Below are positions 63,957-64,000 of a stretch of DNA of 64,000 nt, one piece after another. The DNA is taken from NCBI GenBank assembly GCA_963855995.1, contig OY979717.1, positions 51,839,140 to 51,903,139 on the forward strand. Direction: 5' to 3'. This stretch comes from Muricea muricata (taxonomy: Eukaryota > Cnidaria > Anthozoa > Malacalcyonacea > Plexauridae). Under the pieces are notes generated by a model. The model searched no databases, had not been told where the DNA came from, and was given only the letters and a program-made list of their open reading frames with translations. Within the stretch, counting starts at the first letter, position 1. Each line of letters begins with the position of its first letter. The position numbers and the translations under genes are program-made.

Positions 63957-64000
63957 TCCCATGTGGTCTAGTGGTTAGGATCTGGCGCTATCACCCCCAT
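63957..64000 (+). pseudogene. tRNA-Glu (CUC slot) pseudogene, cut by window end
   Basis: 44 nt visible, loop CTATCAC and CACCCCC stem, matching 18350. Confidence 0.7.

Larger units (their letters stand above)
6399..64000 (+). repeat. Tandem tRNA-Glu/Glu/Gly gene array (unit about 1,047 bp)
   Basis: Head-to-tail repeats, all tRNA genes on the plus strand, in the order Glu(UUC), Glu(CUC), Gly(GCC). The two Glu genes share a 72-nt body (acceptor TCCCATG/CATGGGA, discriminator A, A box TGGTCTAGYGG, B box GGTTCGATTCC) and differ in the anticodon loop (TTTTCAC versus CTCTCAC). The Gly gene is 71 nt (acceptor GCGTTGG with CCAACGC or CTAACGC, loop CTGCCAC). I located 176 gene, pseudogene or fragment copies; the right end lies beyond the window. 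Spacers are copied along with the genes, and duplicated blocks show constant offsets, so unequal exchange and block duplication maintain the array. In the entries below, position numbers are sequential within each gene and 'consensus' refers to these bodies. Confidence 0.97.

Noticed and set aside
6399..64000. Dozens of repeated 60-120 residue ORFs (beginning MARVRFPAWE, MTMLTILR or MGVSQAFS)
   Set aside because: They run through tRNA genes and spacers on both strands, and recur only because the unit is repeated; frame breaks are common and no domain is visible.
6399..64000. CRISPR-like or classical non-coding satellite interpretation
   Set aside because: The period is about 1 kb and every unit holds recognisable tRNA genes; repeat and spacer sizes do not fit CRISPR.
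6399..64000. tRNA-derived SINEs
   Set aside because: Copies are head to tail in fixed order with shared spacers, with no poly-A tails or target duplications around each tRNA.

Overview
The window looks like eukaryotic nuclear DNA, most likely from an invertebrate animal. A cnidarian is my guess from the style of the mobile elements, at low confidence. The signs are eukaryote-type tRNA genes without an encoded CCA, with internal A/B boxes and T-run (RNA polymerase III) terminators, two short non-autonomous DNA transposons with target-site duplications, a decayed PIF1-like helicase, and AT-rich spacers. No prokaryotic gene organisation is present. Region 1 (1-6398) is single-copy-looking DNA. 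It holds an unresolved reading frame at the left edge, a small minus-strand ORF with a SAP-like segment (682-1161), and a decayed minus-strand PIF1-family helicase (1321-3760) that reads as one long frame broken by three TAA stops and two frameshifts. It also holds a 35-bp inverted repeat bracketing about 0.7 kb, and degenerate short repeats around 5.1-5.7 kb. Region 2 (about 6399 to the right edge, about 57.6 kb) is one head-to-tail array of a unit of about 1,047 bp. Each full unit carries three tRNA genes on the plus strand in the fixed order tRNA-Glu(UUC), tRNA-Glu(CUC), tRNA-Gly(GCC), separated by about 183, 441 and 208 bp. I located 176 tRNA genes, pseudogenes or fragments: 57 in the Glu-UUC slot, 60 in the Glu-CUC slot (10 of them recurrent 45-nt 5' halves) and 59 in the Gly slot. 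The array continues past the window end. The array is evolving by unequal exchange and block duplication. Blocks at 16.3-18.4 and 61.9-64.0 kb, 18.9-21.3 and 37.5-40.0 kb, 23.4-27.7 and 40.1-44.0 kb, and 29.6-30.9 and 32.7-34.0 kb are near copies at constant offsets. From 47.0 to 60.3 kb a higher-order repeat of 1.61 or 1.67 kb (one full unit plus one truncated unit) has spread. A 446-bp hAT-like element sits exactly in the anticodon loop of one Glu gene (26338-26783), and its duplicate block has the empty site. A second 498-bp element sits at 14083-14580. Most tRNA copies fold as good cloverleaves and two show compensatory stem changes, while others are clearly dead. Several otherwise intact copies have changed anticodons: Glu bodies with CUU, CCC or AUC, and Gly bodies with UCC or ACC. 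These anticodon switches, the repeated Glu-half/Gly fusion and the array itself are the most interesting content. Short ORFs across the array are by-products of repeated tRNA and spacer sequence, not proteins.
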